DNA of 20,700 nucleotides, taken from Pleurostoma richardsiae. Taxonomy: Eukaryota > Ascomycota > Sordariomycetes > Calosphaeriales > Pleurostomataceae. Position numbers and translations under genes: made by a program. The DNA lies in assembly GCA_030052745.1 (NCBI GenBank), contig JANBVO010000109.1, forward strand, positions 1-20,700. Reading direction: 5' to 3'. Below are positions 1 to 11,540 of the stretch, one piece after another (position 1 is the stretch's first letter; every line of letters begins with the position of its first letter). Under the pieces are notes generated by a model. The model was given only the letters and a program-made list of their open reading frames with translations, made no database searches and was not told the origin of the DNA.

Positions 1-1821
1 GTAAAGTTGACGGGTGTCTGCCAGCCTTTGCCCAACCTGACAGGAACGAGATTGTCGCCCTTAGAAAATCACCTCGTTCCGCATAGTGAAGGGAGTGATC
101 AACTATTTTTTTATCTTCTTTGTCAAGTTTCTGATAGGCCTTGTCGATCTCTATCTTAGCTAGTCATAGAACGACGTTAGCCTTAGGACCGGCCATGCAA
201 CATATCGCAGCAACCTACTTGGTGGCATGGTCCTTATGATGTTCTCTGAGATAGCTCGGATAGGTTGGCGAACTTGGCGGACGGTTTCAATGGCATGTAG
301 ACCACTTAGCACTCGACCATGGTTTTGTAAATATTGACCTGGAAGCTCTCATTCTTGCTCGATGTGGTTTATAGGGGCTTTGATGCCATGATGTCTGATG
401 ACATAGGCGTGCCGCAGTCTACCGTCAGCTTCCGGTACGGGGAACGCGAGGACGGCCATAGGATGGATGCGACTGCCACAGGCCTCGCAGATTTCGTGAA
501 GCTGGACAGGCTCTTCTAAAAGGGTGCCCAAGGGGTACTGTAGCACTCTCCGCTCGTCCACAGCTGCCTGACGGACCCGCTCGGGACCCGCTACGTGACC
601 TGATGCAGATGCTGATAAGTTGACAGTGGCGGCCTCTGCCATAACATCACAGGTCGCGCCAAACCAAGGGGTGTCAGCAGGCCGGCGACGCTGAGGACGC
701 AGAGCGTCGAGAGGACCTCAGCTAACAGATGGAGACATGCTGCCAACAATCGATCTCTGCGGGAGCTCACATGGATCGAGTGGAAGACGACGCGCTACAG
801 TTCTCGGAATAGCGAATACAAGCTGCGGCCGGAAGAGCAGCTGTAGTAGACATAGAAGGAACAGTCAACGAGGCGGTTGAAATATTTATCATGCGACCCA
901 AGCCGGCAGATTAGAGACCTCAAGCGCGGTATTAAGAGAATCTTTCTCGAGGTGATGGAAGGTCTGGGAGGACTATGAGGTGAAAGAACAGACGTATTCC
1001 AGGTCAGGGATGCCTCTTACCAGAAGGGTGGGAAAGGACGAAGCGAAGAGAGGGTAGGATACGTAGCACTTGATGATCAACAGCGGCAGTGGAGGATGTA
1101 GAAGACGAAACGTGATTGGCGGGGTGACTCTAGCAGAGCTCCTGCTATCGTGCACCCGGGACTTAGTCCTCAAGTGTTTTGTGTGATAACGCGGTAGCGT
1201 GTCGCTGGTGTCGGTAACATCTCCAGGACAAACTGAAATGACCCCGGTCGAAGAGTTGAGTATCTCCACTCGCGACTATGGGCGCGTAGTGCTTCACAGT
1301 TTGCATTTCCTTCTCTACGCTGTCGTCTAGTATTACCATCTCCCCCACACATTCCCTCGGCCGCTTCGACGAGGATATCCACTTCCAAGTCTTCGTTAAA
1401 CTTGAAATCAATGGTATCACCTTCGCTTACGAACTTCTCAGAAGGTATACACGTTCATCCTATGCGCACATACTGTACCTATGCTTTAGAAAAGATAAAA
1501 GGAAAAAAAGAATAAAACATGAAAGAATAAAAATGAAAAGCCTAATTTGTGTTATTCATATTTCACTCGCTACATTGTCTTAAAATAACATTCACCCGAT
1601 GCTTCTTATGTACTGCCCGCTAGAGAGTCGAGCGCTAAACAAATGGGGAGTAGCGCGGCTAGAAGAACCGACCAAAGCGGCTGCCCGGCCAACCGGAGCT
1701 CTCTGCCTTCATTCTAGATCTACTGCTGCCTAACCCCGCGTTCTAGGTATTCAAAACATCCAAACAGGAAACACCGTCCCGATGCCAGCACAGACGTTCA
1801 CAGCTCATCGCGAGATCGTAC
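1..1821. other. Non-coding or unrecognised left flank
   Basis: No gene can be supported here. Short open stretches exist on both strands, the most protein-like being a minus-strand one at 642-349 (97 codons) with a C-x2-C pair and a Pro-rich hydrophobic run, but it has no recognisable family and no clear splice partner. A local AT/A-rich patch lies at about 1485-1575. The last 100-150 bases before 1822 are probably the 5' untranslated region and promoter of the nuclease-like gene. Confidence 0.5.
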
Positions 1822-3464
1822 ATGTCTGATGACAGCACCAACAAAAAGGCTGTGCTTCAATGGCTGCACAATATTGAAGCTGGAACTGGCAACCATTACC
1901 CTACAGTAGAGCGGCTTAGCAACGGGGCAAAAAAGCGACGCCGACAACACCCTCCCTCTCCGCCGCTAACGATGATACATGACGACGACGACGACGACGA
2001 CGACAACGACAACACCAATGAGCACAGCTATCGCGAATTTTCGGGATCAGGAACGCCGGCTAAGAGGCGGCGACTAGACTTTAGCGATGATTCGGCCGAT
2101 GAAGAGTGCCAACCCACGCCACGGCCGGCGCCAGGACGTCCGGGGCAATTGTCGTCGACATGGCAGCGCCCCGAGACGTCCTCGACCTCGTCTGCCGCGT
2201 CGACTAGGTCGACTGCCTCGTCTCCCAGGAAAAAAATGGTGTTCTTGTCTCTGCTGTCGGAAGGGGTCGAGCGTCGGTCGCTGGAGTATGGGACACGTGG
2301 CCTACCGCTCGCTCTTGGGATGCTGCTCAAGGATATAGACACCGCGGCTCTGGGCTACAACGTAATATCAAAGGACAGAATGGTGTGTGCAAGTGACCAT
2401 GCGATGCTTGTTTCTACCTGCTACCGATCACTAGGCAGCAAGCGCTCGATACATTAGTGGCTAATTTGCCTAACACCGTTCCAGGGCGAGATCAGGGACC
2501 AAGCTAGTATGGAGCCGTTTCCAGACTTTGTCTTCTCTGAACCTGGAAAGCGGGACACCCTCGGTGTTACTCCCGCGTTAGCCGAAGTTCTCGACATCCT
2601 CAACGAGGCGAAGTGGTGCTTTGAAACCGGTCAGGCCGAGCATGGCTGGAACTGCGCCGTCCACTACCGGCTGATGCGTCTCGCGCTTCACGGGTCGCGA
2701 CGGCAGGAACAGCTAGTTGATTGTACACCCTGGTACGAACAGCCTTCTATGACTCCTGTACACAATTATCTGTTTTATCTTGGCGTCCCTCAGCTGAACC
2801 ATTCCTAGCGCGACCGCCCGCATCATCAAGGAGTACCTCCCCGCCAGTACCGATAGCAAGCTGGTGGACTTCGCGATATACTTACGCCCCTCGTTTAGTG
2901 ATGTCGCCTCCGATCGCACAGAGGCTGCTGAGGCGCTGCGTAACCTCCGTTCTGCAGCTCCTGAGCTATCAGCAAACCACACCGACATGGAGCCTCTCAA
3001 AGAGGGGCCGATCACGGTCAGCGTCGAGACGAAGAGGTCTGGCGACGGCGCCGACAAGGCAGAGCTCCAGATCGGCACGTGGCAGGCCGCGCAATGGAAA
3101 ATGCTTGCCCAGCAGACTGAACGCGTGGGAGGCTCACTGCAGGGACTGCCATTCCTGCCGTGCCTCATCATACACGGTCATGACTGGAACTTTGCTGCGA
3201 CGTCCCGCGAGGGGACCAAGACAGTAAGCATTCAATTCCAGCTTCTCTCTCGCCGACCTACAAACTCTCGAATTCACTTGAACACCTTAGCTAATCAGTT
3301 CTCTGTGTGCCTAGGTTCTCTGGGTGCAGCGACCCCTGGGAAATACGAAGAGCATCCTAGGCATCTACAAAGTTCTATATAGTCTGCAGCTACTGTTGCG
3401 CTGGTCGCGGGACGAGTTCTGGCCGTGGTATAAGGCGGACGTGCTTGGGCTAGCCGTAACGTGA
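1822..3464 (+). CDS. Fungal PD-(D/E)XK nuclease-like protein, 4 exons, 457 aa
   Basis: Exons as spliced by eye: 1822-2382, 2485-2732, 2809-3223 and 3315-3464. All junctions are GT..AG and keep phase, giving 1,374 nt to a TGA stop; introns are 102, 76 and 91 nt. The N-terminal third is low complexity with two basic clusters (KKRRR near 37, KRRR near 81, possible nuclear signals) and an Asp run at 54-61. From about residue 188 it reads like the fungus-specific PD-(D/E)XK nuclease-like family (recalled as Pfam PDDEXK_12): a conserved ILNEAKWCFETGQ-type helix, a PCATARI motif, D290 in VDFAIYL, E343-T-K345 as the E-x-K pair, ELQIGTWQAAQW at 355-366, then LPFLPCLIIHGHDW and WPWY near the C-terminus. 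D290/E343/K345 are the likely metal-site residues. Family members are common in accessory fungal DNA, and their biological role is unknown to me. No disabling change is visible. The start is the first ATG of the open frame. Confidence 0.85.
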
Positions 3465-3770
3465 ATGAATGTAGGCGATGCCTACTACTATACCAATTAC
3501 CACCTGTACTGCAACGCAATATAGTCAGCTCTGGCTCGTGCACGCGCTCGAGGTCGGTATTGCGACGCAATCAGGGAAATATGGTCCGTGCATACGCGTC
3601 GATCAGCGACGAAAACCCTGTCGTCGTCAAATGATGGAGATAGGGGGTGTTGGGAAGACACATTGCGGCGCCCGTTCGTCTTCCTCCCCTTGTTATGCTT
3701 GTCATGACGACCGTGCTATCTCTCGTTTTTGCTCGCCTCGTAGCACCCAGGGTCGATGAGAGAAGGAAGC

Positions 3771-4284
3771 ATGACTGACGAGGAGATCCTGCGTCACCTC
3801 CAGCTCTTTGTTGACTTTGACGCGCATGTACTTCTATTCTGTCGCCAAGAATGCCGTTATGCCCTTTGCCCTAACCCGACCGGGGTGAGCAATCATCTTC
3901 GAGATAAGCACCAAGTACCGAAAGATGAACGGCGGAAAATCTCCCAACTCACGGGATCGCACGCCTGCCCAGTGCGATCCTGCCGATGCGTCGCTACGCA
4001 AAGACGGGTCTCCAGCGGAGCCCCGTCTTGGGTTCTGGACGGCTTTGCCTTCTGCCCCACTCGAACTATCCGCAAGCAGTCCTGCTCTGGTCACGTCAAA
4101 CTGTGCACACGAGTAGATAAGACTACAGCTAGGCGTGAAGGCCGATGCCATGTGTGACCCCGTGTTTCTGCAAGCTTGGATGAGGACGGGGCCGTACTGG
4201 ACCGTCGAGAGGGACAGGAGTAGGACCCGGCCCGTGGGCAGGAAGGAAGCACATGACCACCTGAAGGGAGTAGTCGAGCGCAAA
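3771..4284 (+). pseudogene. OrsD/DUF3505-type C2H2 protein, frameshifted 5' remnant
   Basis: ATG at 3771 opens a frame reading MTDEEILRHLQLFVDFDAHV, followed by a finger-like segment (CRYALCP...HLRDKH) typical of the N-terminus of OrsD/DUF3505 zinc-finger proteins, named after a member of the Aspergillus orsellinic acid cluster. The family reading then hops frames: frame 3 to about 3965, frame 1 across the KDGSPAEPRLG segment (about 3985-4035), back to frame 3 for VLDGFAFCPTRT, then frame 1 again from about 4147 for CDPVFLQAWMRTGPYWTVER. The jumps are too short and lack splice signals to be introns, so at least three indels are needed. A TGA at 4155 ends the original frame. Similarity fades by about 4284; a full-length relative would be much longer, so the gene is also 3'-truncated. 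It lies 306 bp downstream of the nuclease-like gene on the same strand. Family identification is from memory of the motif pattern. Confidence 0.7.
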
Positions 4285-4387
4285 GTGACGATGCATACGG
4301 GCCCGGAATCGGAACCGGCCGTTGTTACCGGTGGACAAAAGGGTGCGGAGACGGGACCTCGTCTTTCACGGAGCTTCGGCCCGAAGT

Positions 4388-4531
4388 CATTTTCCAGCCC
4401 CACAAAACATGTGGGTAGACTTCATTTCTCGGGACCCATAAAACCGGGCGTAGACTGTAATTTCTGGTTGGCCAGCGGGCAGGGACTGAGCCCCCCTGAG
4501 CCCCCCTATATACTCAAGTGGCCGTCATGAA
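4388..4531 (+). repeat. Dispersed 144-bp promoter-like repeat, copy A
   Basis: Aligns along its full length with 12046-12189, both 144 bp with one single-base gap in each. By eye about 26 differences are C or G here against T or A in copy B, about 3 go the other way and about 8 are transversions. Copy A holds a tandem TGAGCCCCCC unit followed by TATATA at about 4507-4512, 64 nt before the ATG of the OrsD-type fragment at 4576, so it is placed and built like a core promoter. It could also be the terminal part of a mobile element. Confidence 0.75.
4507..4512 (+). promoter_or_regulatory. TATA-like box upstream of OrsD-type fragment
   Basis: TATATA directly after a C-rich run, inside repeat copy A and 64 nt from the ATG at 4576. 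This spacing allows a short 5' leader. The equivalent in copy B reads TATAAT near 12163. Inference from sequence and position only. Confidence 0.4.
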
Positions 4532-4575
4532 GAGCCAAAGAAAGCCTCTCACAGCCGCTGTTTAGACGGTCTAAT

Positions 4576-4710
4576 ATGGATCCGTTCGTACACCTCCCAG
4601 AGTACCGCCTCGTGGTGTGTACAGCGTGCCGGTTTGCCTGTGTAGCTAACGAGGTGGCTACATACTTCCGGATAAGGTACGTCGATATTACCCCGGTTTG
4701 GCGGTACTAG
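4576..4710 (+). pseudogene. OrsD/DUF3505-type 5' fragment, second paralogue
   Basis: The 44-codon frame starts MDPFVHLPEYR, followed by VVCTACRFACVANEVATYF, which matches the remembered N-terminal signature of OrsD/DUF3505 proteins (C-x2-C then a HLR-x-RH helix). The two histidines expected in that helix are tyrosines here (YFRIRY), which a CAC-to-TAC change would explain; that is the transition RIP makes. A stop follows at 4708-4710 and no continuation is recognisable downstream. It is a different paralogue from the remnant at 3771-4284, because both represent the N-terminus. It probably used the TATA-like box in repeat copy A. Non-functional as it stands. Confidence 0.7.
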
Positions 4711-7560
4711 ATCGTCGAGGCTGTATTGTAGCTTGGTTATGTTATCTATAGTTAGGCTTAGTTCGGCGAAGTACGTTTCCCGCCGCCTTCCACTGAGCCA
4801 ATTCCTTGTCTGCGCCTGCCGAGGACGGACGGCTGCGACCTGTTATATATCGTAACGGTAAGGAAGTTGACGTTAAGCCGAAGAGATATACAGGGCTTAT
4901 GGACACTTCTAAACGTGGTACGTGCTTTAGAGCATGCGTATTTAATGCGTGATAATTTATAAGTACATTAAATAAAACTTGCCTGTTACTCGTGAATGGT
5001 ACCAAATTTAACAATGAGGTTCCGTGCTATCAATCGAGGCTTACGGTTCACAGCAGCACGTCCGTACCCGTCCAGCATGTGTCAATCGAAGTGCTAAGCG
5101 TGGCATGTACGGTATACTGTAAGCTACGGTTTGCTACATATTCGCCACGTACCTGCTACGTACTTGCCACGCACTTATCACGTACTTATCACACCTCTAC
5201 TACACCTCTGCTATATCTGCCATAACATTATCTGCCACACCCACTACTATACACCTGCCATCCCTGACTGTTGACCATAACCGCTGCCGCTCGATTAAGA
5301 ATCTTTCCTACGGTGCCAAGCTCCATTCTGCCAGATTCAGAGTCCCAAACAGAAGACACCGCGTTGTTGTGGGACACGTCCTGCAATTTGCCCTTTAAGG
5401 CGCTGCAGTGGTGCCAGAGGTCCGTCTTGATTCACGGCCTCTTACTAGTATAGAGCGCCCGTTCCTCCTCCTCCTCCTCTTCTTTAGCGGCGCACCTCCC
5501 AACAGGAGACCAGCCTGCTGGACTTCTCGAAGATGTCTGACAAAGGTCACGGTCTCGTGGCCAATGGATTCCAAAGAATTAAGCGGCCTCACCTGCTGGC
5601 ATAGGACCGGGAGGCACTCCATATTTCCGCAGCTACATGAGTTCTAATACAAGTTAATCGGAGCGTTAGCAAAGGCAGACTGCAATATCACCCTCAATCC
5701 TGGCTTTCCCTGATAGACGGCCGGTATTTGAGCCTAGTTTTTGGCCCTGAGAATCTACAGGCGCGAGGGGGTCATTTTGTTCTCGAGATCCGTAGTGTGC
5801 CTTTTTTTTCTATGGGATACATATAAAGGTCTTGCTGGGTTCGAGGTAGATCCCAGATTAACCGGGGTGGACAGGAACTCGCAGTCTTGGCTGCCAGGAG
5901 TTGGGACCTGTTCTCTAGGAATTTTTTGAGGTAGACCTTTCCCGACGGGAGCGGCCCGCCGCTGGCGACCATCGGATCGTCCGCACCGCCGAAAGCCACG
6001 CAGTTCCCCTGCACATTGTTGCTGGAGAAGCGCTGCAGCATATGTGTGGTGGCCACATCCTATAGGAATAGCACTACCAAACTGCTGGTACGGAGTTTTC
6101 GCATCCAGTGTGTGTATGCCTACGCTTTCCCTTCTACCCTAGGAATTTCACTGCAACTAACACTTCAAACCTAGGAGGCTACTACTGTTATCGGATGCGG
6201 GCGCGTTTAAGCTTTTGGCCCCAGATACGACTCTCTCTACCTACCAACTATCACCAGCTTAATTCACCTCTTATCCGACGCCGAGACACAGTTGAGGGCG
6301 CCCAGCCACGACCGTCACGCCTTCTACCGCGCGAACTACCGTGCAAGCTATGACGGCCAGCTCCTTTGCTATCAGAGGGGATCCCGCCGCCAGCCTCTGC
6401 GTTAACTTTGCCCATGCGCTGCTTCCCTACGTACTGACGCCATCTATTCTGCGGTTGAATGGCTTGTTCTTATGGTGGTGGAAGTGTATGAGATGTTAAA
6501 ATGTATCATCCTGTGACGGGATCTTGTAATCGTCGGATAGGCGCCTCAGCGCTCCGTCACGCTCTCGGGCATATTGAAGTGCACACACCGTGACTCCGGG
6601 GGGCCAAATCATCTTATGGGTTAGTTCTTGACTATTAAACTCCGTATCTTCAAGACCTTGGCATCTCCGACCATGTAGACCTTCTCTGTTGAACTCCATG
6701 AATGTTTGCTGAACTGGGTCGACCAACTGTAATTGTCGTGCACGTCTGTCTCGTCCCAAGGCTTTGATACACGAGGTTGATGAGCAGTGTGGGTTAGATG
6801 ATCGCAGAATTTATCCAGGTCTCCATCCTGAATAAGTATCAGACTGGGCGAATCGGTCTCAGACCAAAATATCTATCGGACTTACTGTTCCGGCCCTTTT
6901 GACATCTCAAATCAACAACCGCTTCTCCCTTGAAGAAGCTCACTTGTCTGCAGATCATCGCATTTCCGACTTGCCCCAGGGTGGGTAACACAAACTCTAC
7001 ACCACTTTTATCTGTCGTCCGCGACATCTTTACAAGGGAGAAGCAGAAACGAACTATATCTACTATCCAGTTGACTTTCCTTCCCCTCCATGCTGATAGT
7101 CGATCAAACGCAGGCAGCAAGTCCACTGTTACTGGAGATGTAAACAATGATAAGTATTCCGCCTTTATCAGGGCGAGATATATGCAGTTAGCCAGCATAC
7201 TTGTCTTGTAGGTCTTACTCCTTCATACGATGTCTCCGAATATATTGGTTTTCTTGACCGCGTTAACGACATTCTACTCTCCATAATTGAGGCTAACCCC
7301 CACGCCTCCCCCTCTCTTGTCCAGTGAATGGCTTGGGAAGCCCGTACCACGGACTGCTAAAAATTGTGCGAATTACTCCTCTGCAGGTCTCGAATTCTAC
7401 CTTGCCTACAAGGTCCCCGCATCCACCCTGGGGGGGAGTTGAATGATAAAGGAGTCGGCTACTAACAACTGCAAAGTAGTTTGCAATGAAAATTGTGATT
7501 TCTCTTTCAGAAGTTCTCTTTCAGAAGTTCTTGAAGTCTGCTGGACTTCTTTTCACCATA
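4711..7560. other. Decayed intergenic DNA with scattered short open stretches
   Basis: No intact gene can be supported. At 5110-5250 there is an imperfect tandem run of CACGTACTTATC- and CTCTGCTATAT-like units. Short protein-like stretches without an assignable family lie at 6056-5772 (-), at 6759-6496 (-), and on the plus strand at about 7202-7440, where VSEYIGFLDRVNDIL and GLEFYLAYKVPASTLGG can be read in different frames separated by stops. These may be remnants of decayed genes or transposons. A 14-bp unit, TTCTCTTTCAGAAG, is repeated in tandem near 7501-7530. Confidence 0.4.
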
Positions 7561-7566
7561 TACATC

Positions 7567-10463
7567 TTAACCAGTTTCCATCTCTATAGATCCCCCGTCA
7601 TCAACGTCGTCTAACTCGCTTGACTCGCTAGTTGAATCATAGGAACCTTGACGACTCTCTTCATCTACGTCTTTAGCATTAGAATCGTTATCCAGCCACG
7701 GCGGCCATGGCCGATCATCCCAATAAGGACAAAGATCCTCCTTCCCTTCCCAGAGCATCTCGAACTCCGCTCGTGTGTATATCGCGGTATATCTTGCCTT
7801 CCGTGGGATGCCCTCCCGATTGCGGTGTGCCGTAAGATTGTGCCCAAAGCTTTGGATGACCGAGTCCCAGAGATCTCCAGTATAACTCCCCGGGTAACTA
7901 AGAAACCATTTCTTCTGCGGGTAATATTCAACTCTTGCACCACGGTCGCATAGTATCGTCATTCCATCCATCATGTAAGCGAGCTGCGAAGGTGACAGGC
8001 CGTAACCATCTCGAACATTGATATCCGCGCCTCTTTCAATAAGAAGTTTAAGAATGTCGTAATCTCTAGTAGCCTCATCACTACCGTGCAGTATGGGACG
8101 TAAATTGTAGAGGAAATGGTGCAAACAGGTGCGACCGAGATCATCACGAACGTCAATGCGCGCGCCCAGATCAAGCAGTGTACCAATCACATCGCTTCGG
8201 CTACCGCTGTCCCAGCCGCCGCAGTGTAAGTGGAGGACTGGCAAGCCTCGCTCGTTAACATAATGGGAGATGGAATCAAAGTGGCCGGTCAAATCCAGAT
8301 TCCACACTAGACGAAGCGACTCCTGCTTGTTTATTAGTATTTTTCTTCTCTTCTCGCCACAAGTGATTGTTATGTGCTAACGAACCGATCCACCATAGCA
8401 AGCACTTCGTTCAAAGAAACAACAAACATAAGGGTCGATACTCAATGTTGGATCGGCACCTGCTTCCAATAACAGCCTGTGACATTGGTTGATTGAGTCC
8501 AGTCTGTCGGAGTCTTCTGAGGAGTCAAGCTTGTCTACTTGTAGGATCGTTCTGTAAATGAATCAGCCTTGGTCGGCATACTAACGCGCAAGAACCAACA
8601 AGTATAATCATACATCATCCATAGTCCATTATCCTCCGGGTCACGAGCCACATGATCGACACTTAATCCATTTGCGAGTAGAAACCTGCACATCTCCGGC
8701 TGACGAGTAGAGTACTTCATAAAGGGCTGTTAGTTTGGTACTCTCCATATCAACAGTAAGACGTAGAGTTGACGCGGAGTTACTCACAAACAAAAGCGAC
8801 GCTCCATATTCATCGTGATCTCTCAGGGAAGCTTCGCCTCGCTGTAGCATCTCACGGAGCTCCTGTAGCCGCCCTTCACGTACCAAGTGAAAGACAATTG
8901 ATTCTGATGGTATGATCCTGTTGATATCAAGTCGTGAGGTACAATCAATGGGAAACCCCATCACTTCTTGTAAGAGTGTTGATGCGACAAGCATGGGAAA
9001 CCTCTGGGAGTCGGTTGGTATAAATGTGACGATCATTGCGCAGGCCTGAAGATCTCCCTCCTCGTTTTCGAAACTGCTTTCCCTGGTCTCAGTTGATAGG
9101 GTTCTTTGGTGGATCACAAGGAAAAGCCGTCCCAAGTCGAACTCGAATTCGTCATATGTGTGTGCGCGACGAATGATTCTATCTTTTGAGCCTCTGAATG
9201 AGCCTGGCAAGGGTCAACTGACACTCAACATTTCTCAGGGACGAGGGAATACTTTACTTACTTGTCGGATTGATAACTAAATAGGGACCTCTGAACTCTT
9301 GACGAAAGTGCTGGACTCTGCTTTTCCAATCTACTTTGTTGTTATTTCTGGGCGAGGCGAGCGACTCTCCACACTGCCACACTTTGCACGGGTTTTTGCA
9401 TGCTGAGTCCAAAATAACTTGAAAATTTCGCACGATACCACTCAGTGTTTCATCGTCATCTGAAAAGGAAACAAATTCTCTGTTTTCTTCAGACTGTAGC
9501 CTGCGTAGTATATCGATACTATACGCCGCTTCTTGGTTTGATTCTGGACCGCGTTGTAGAAACATCTGGTGGGTAGACGTGTCAGCTGTGGTATGTTCGA
9601 TGTCTAAGACGCATGAATTTGTTGCTATTCCGTTCTTTTGTAGCTTGCCTAGAATGCCGTCGGTGAACTGTACATTAAAAACGAACGGTAGATAGCAATG
9701 AAGATCAATGTAGCTCTGAGTGGCATGGTGACTTACTAGGCTGACGGACGAGATCATCCATCGTGCTGTCAGTACCGGAGCGTTTCCTCTTGGGCTGACA
9801 CCATGCTTCCGATGAATGAGGAATATCTTGGTTGGTCGGCACAAGGCCGCGTGTTTCTTCGAGCATACCCGCCATGTTACTAGCTGGTGGGGTGTGAGAC
9901 AGTACACCTGGCGGCGTTGCTGGCTCAAGTATTAGCCAATCTGGAAGAAAACAAAGGCTGGCCATAATTACGGGCGTTGTATGACTGAGGTGTCTCGTCC
10001 CTGACAGTGCATCGCTTACTGAAGCGGACGAGACAGGCATCTAGAAGTTCTTGGCTATTGTAGTATAATATGGTGTCTTCGCCGAGTGATCTGCGATGGT
10101 TCCGCTTCGCAAGTAGAATCTCCATTTCCGAGCTTTCTGGATTCTTGTTGATCCCCCATTCTTTGAGCTTTTCTTTGAGTACACGAAGGCTTTTAATTTA
10201 TAAGTAGTGTCCACAAAGGAGAGATGGGAAAAGCTGATGTATAACACGAACCTTGTTTGAAACCCATGGTCATGTTGAAGGTCCTGGAGTATTTGCGGTG
10301 CTGTTCTATTCTTTCCGATGTAAAGCTCAGTGATTATCAGTTTGAGCTGCTCCCATTCTTCCGGTGGGTGGCGATTTCGATGCTTTGGGCCTGGCGTTGA
10401 GGTTGCTTCCACCGTGTTCCACTGTGGGAGGAACTTAGGAGCGAGGGGTCTCTGAAGCGGCAT
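7567..10463 (-). CDS. Clr5-domain ankyrin-repeat protein, 8 exons, 807 aa
   Basis: Minus-strand exons, 5' to 3': 10463-10252, 10189-10020, 9940-9737, 9648-9262, 9203-8788, 8726-8614, 8551-8386 and 8322-7567. Seven GT..AG introns of 58-88 nt all preserve phase, giving 2,424 nt and 807 residues. Residues about 33-88 form a Clr5 domain (PPEEWEQLKLIITELYI ... LKEKLKEWGINKN), with the first intron inside it as is common in this family. A long middle segment without recognised domains contains a basic patch (PKRKR, about 180). From about 430 to 690 there are roughly five or six ankyrin-like units, for example LLDLGARIDVRDDLGRTCLH and LLIERGADINVRDGYGLSP. The C-terminus is acidic and Ser-rich. Clr5 is a fungal N-terminal helical domain of unsettled function; ankyrins bind proteins. 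Two donors are GTTCGT and therefore weaker. No disabling mutation was seen although the surroundings are decayed. Confidence 0.85.
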
Positions 10464-11540
10464 TTCGAACCAAGTAGGTGGTGAATAATGTGATACGCTG
10501 GATTGACTAGAGTCGAACGAGAAGAACTTATACTGTGGACAGAGGGATCATATGCTGCTTGGATTGTGATGGCAGGGTCTTTTAGACACTCACTCGCTGG
10601 TAGGGAGTGGATGAAGACCTAGTAGTCGTATGTTGTTACAAGCTCCCGGGGGACGTACGAGCATGGAAGCAGTGATTCATTTATGCGTATCTAGTAGAAG
10701 AGGTTGAAAAGAGCGTGTCGGCCAGCCAGGTCAGTATTTATCGTACGGGGCTGCCTGAACGATTAGGAAGCAACCGCTGCTGCATGCAGTGCAGATCCCG
10801 CGACATATGTTTGTAGTAGCCAACCAGAATGTGAAACAGAAGTGCGAAAAGCTTTGTTAATGTACTCAGCGCGGGTGGTATCATTTTGGACTAATTACGA
10901 GTAGGTAGCACATGCAATGTGACGTTCCTCGTTGATAAAAGTGAGGCTGTTCCTGAAAGCTCCCCGCGAATGACAATACCGACATAAGTGCGATGAGACA
11001 GGGCCTTACAATACAAGCCCTCCTACACGGCCCCGTACCAATAAAAGCTTCTTAAAGGAGTGCGATCGGCCCCACTTTCCCTTGCCCAGTCCCTGAGCTA
11101 AAGCCAGCATGGTATCTAGTGCCAATTTAGTTCTTTGCAGGAGAACCATGACAGCCAATCCCGTAGAACAAGATTCACTTAGGCACTTTTGTCATGCCAC
11201 TACGAAATCCAGTCCCTCGGCTGCTTGAATCTAGATAAGGGCGGGATAATGGCTAAAGACGGCGCTGCCCAGCAATAATATTGCTGCTGGTCAGGAAAAC
11301 ATTATATAGTGCTGCGTGTCTCTCTGTCATGCCCGAAGAGATACTCGAAATAGTTCAATCGAGATCGCCTGGAAATATGCAATGACAGAATCTTAACCTG
11401 CCCAGCTAATTTTGTCCAGCGTAATATCGTCTCGCATCTAGGAGGATTGTGGGCAAGAGATAGAATTCGACGATAAGTTTAAGACCCCGGTTGTAACCCA
11501 CCTCCAGATGTGGCCCACCTTATAACTCCAGCCCTTCAAC
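10464..11540. other. Non-coding stretch upstream of the Clr5-ankyrin gene
   Basis: No gene, RNA or mobile element recognised. The part next to 10463 must hold the promoter of the minus-strand Clr5-ankyrin gene. The only clear local structure is a perfect 17-bp palindrome with one central base at 11270-11286 (CAGCAATA-A-TATTGCTG). Confidence 0.45.

Noticed and set aside
349-642. 97-codon minus-strand open frame with a C-x2-C pair
   Set aside because: Protein-like in places but too short, with no family match from memory and no splice partner found.
7202-7440. Possible transposase or enzyme remnant
   Set aside because: Readable peptide pieces occur in different frames between stops, but none could be tied to a named family, so no gene is called.
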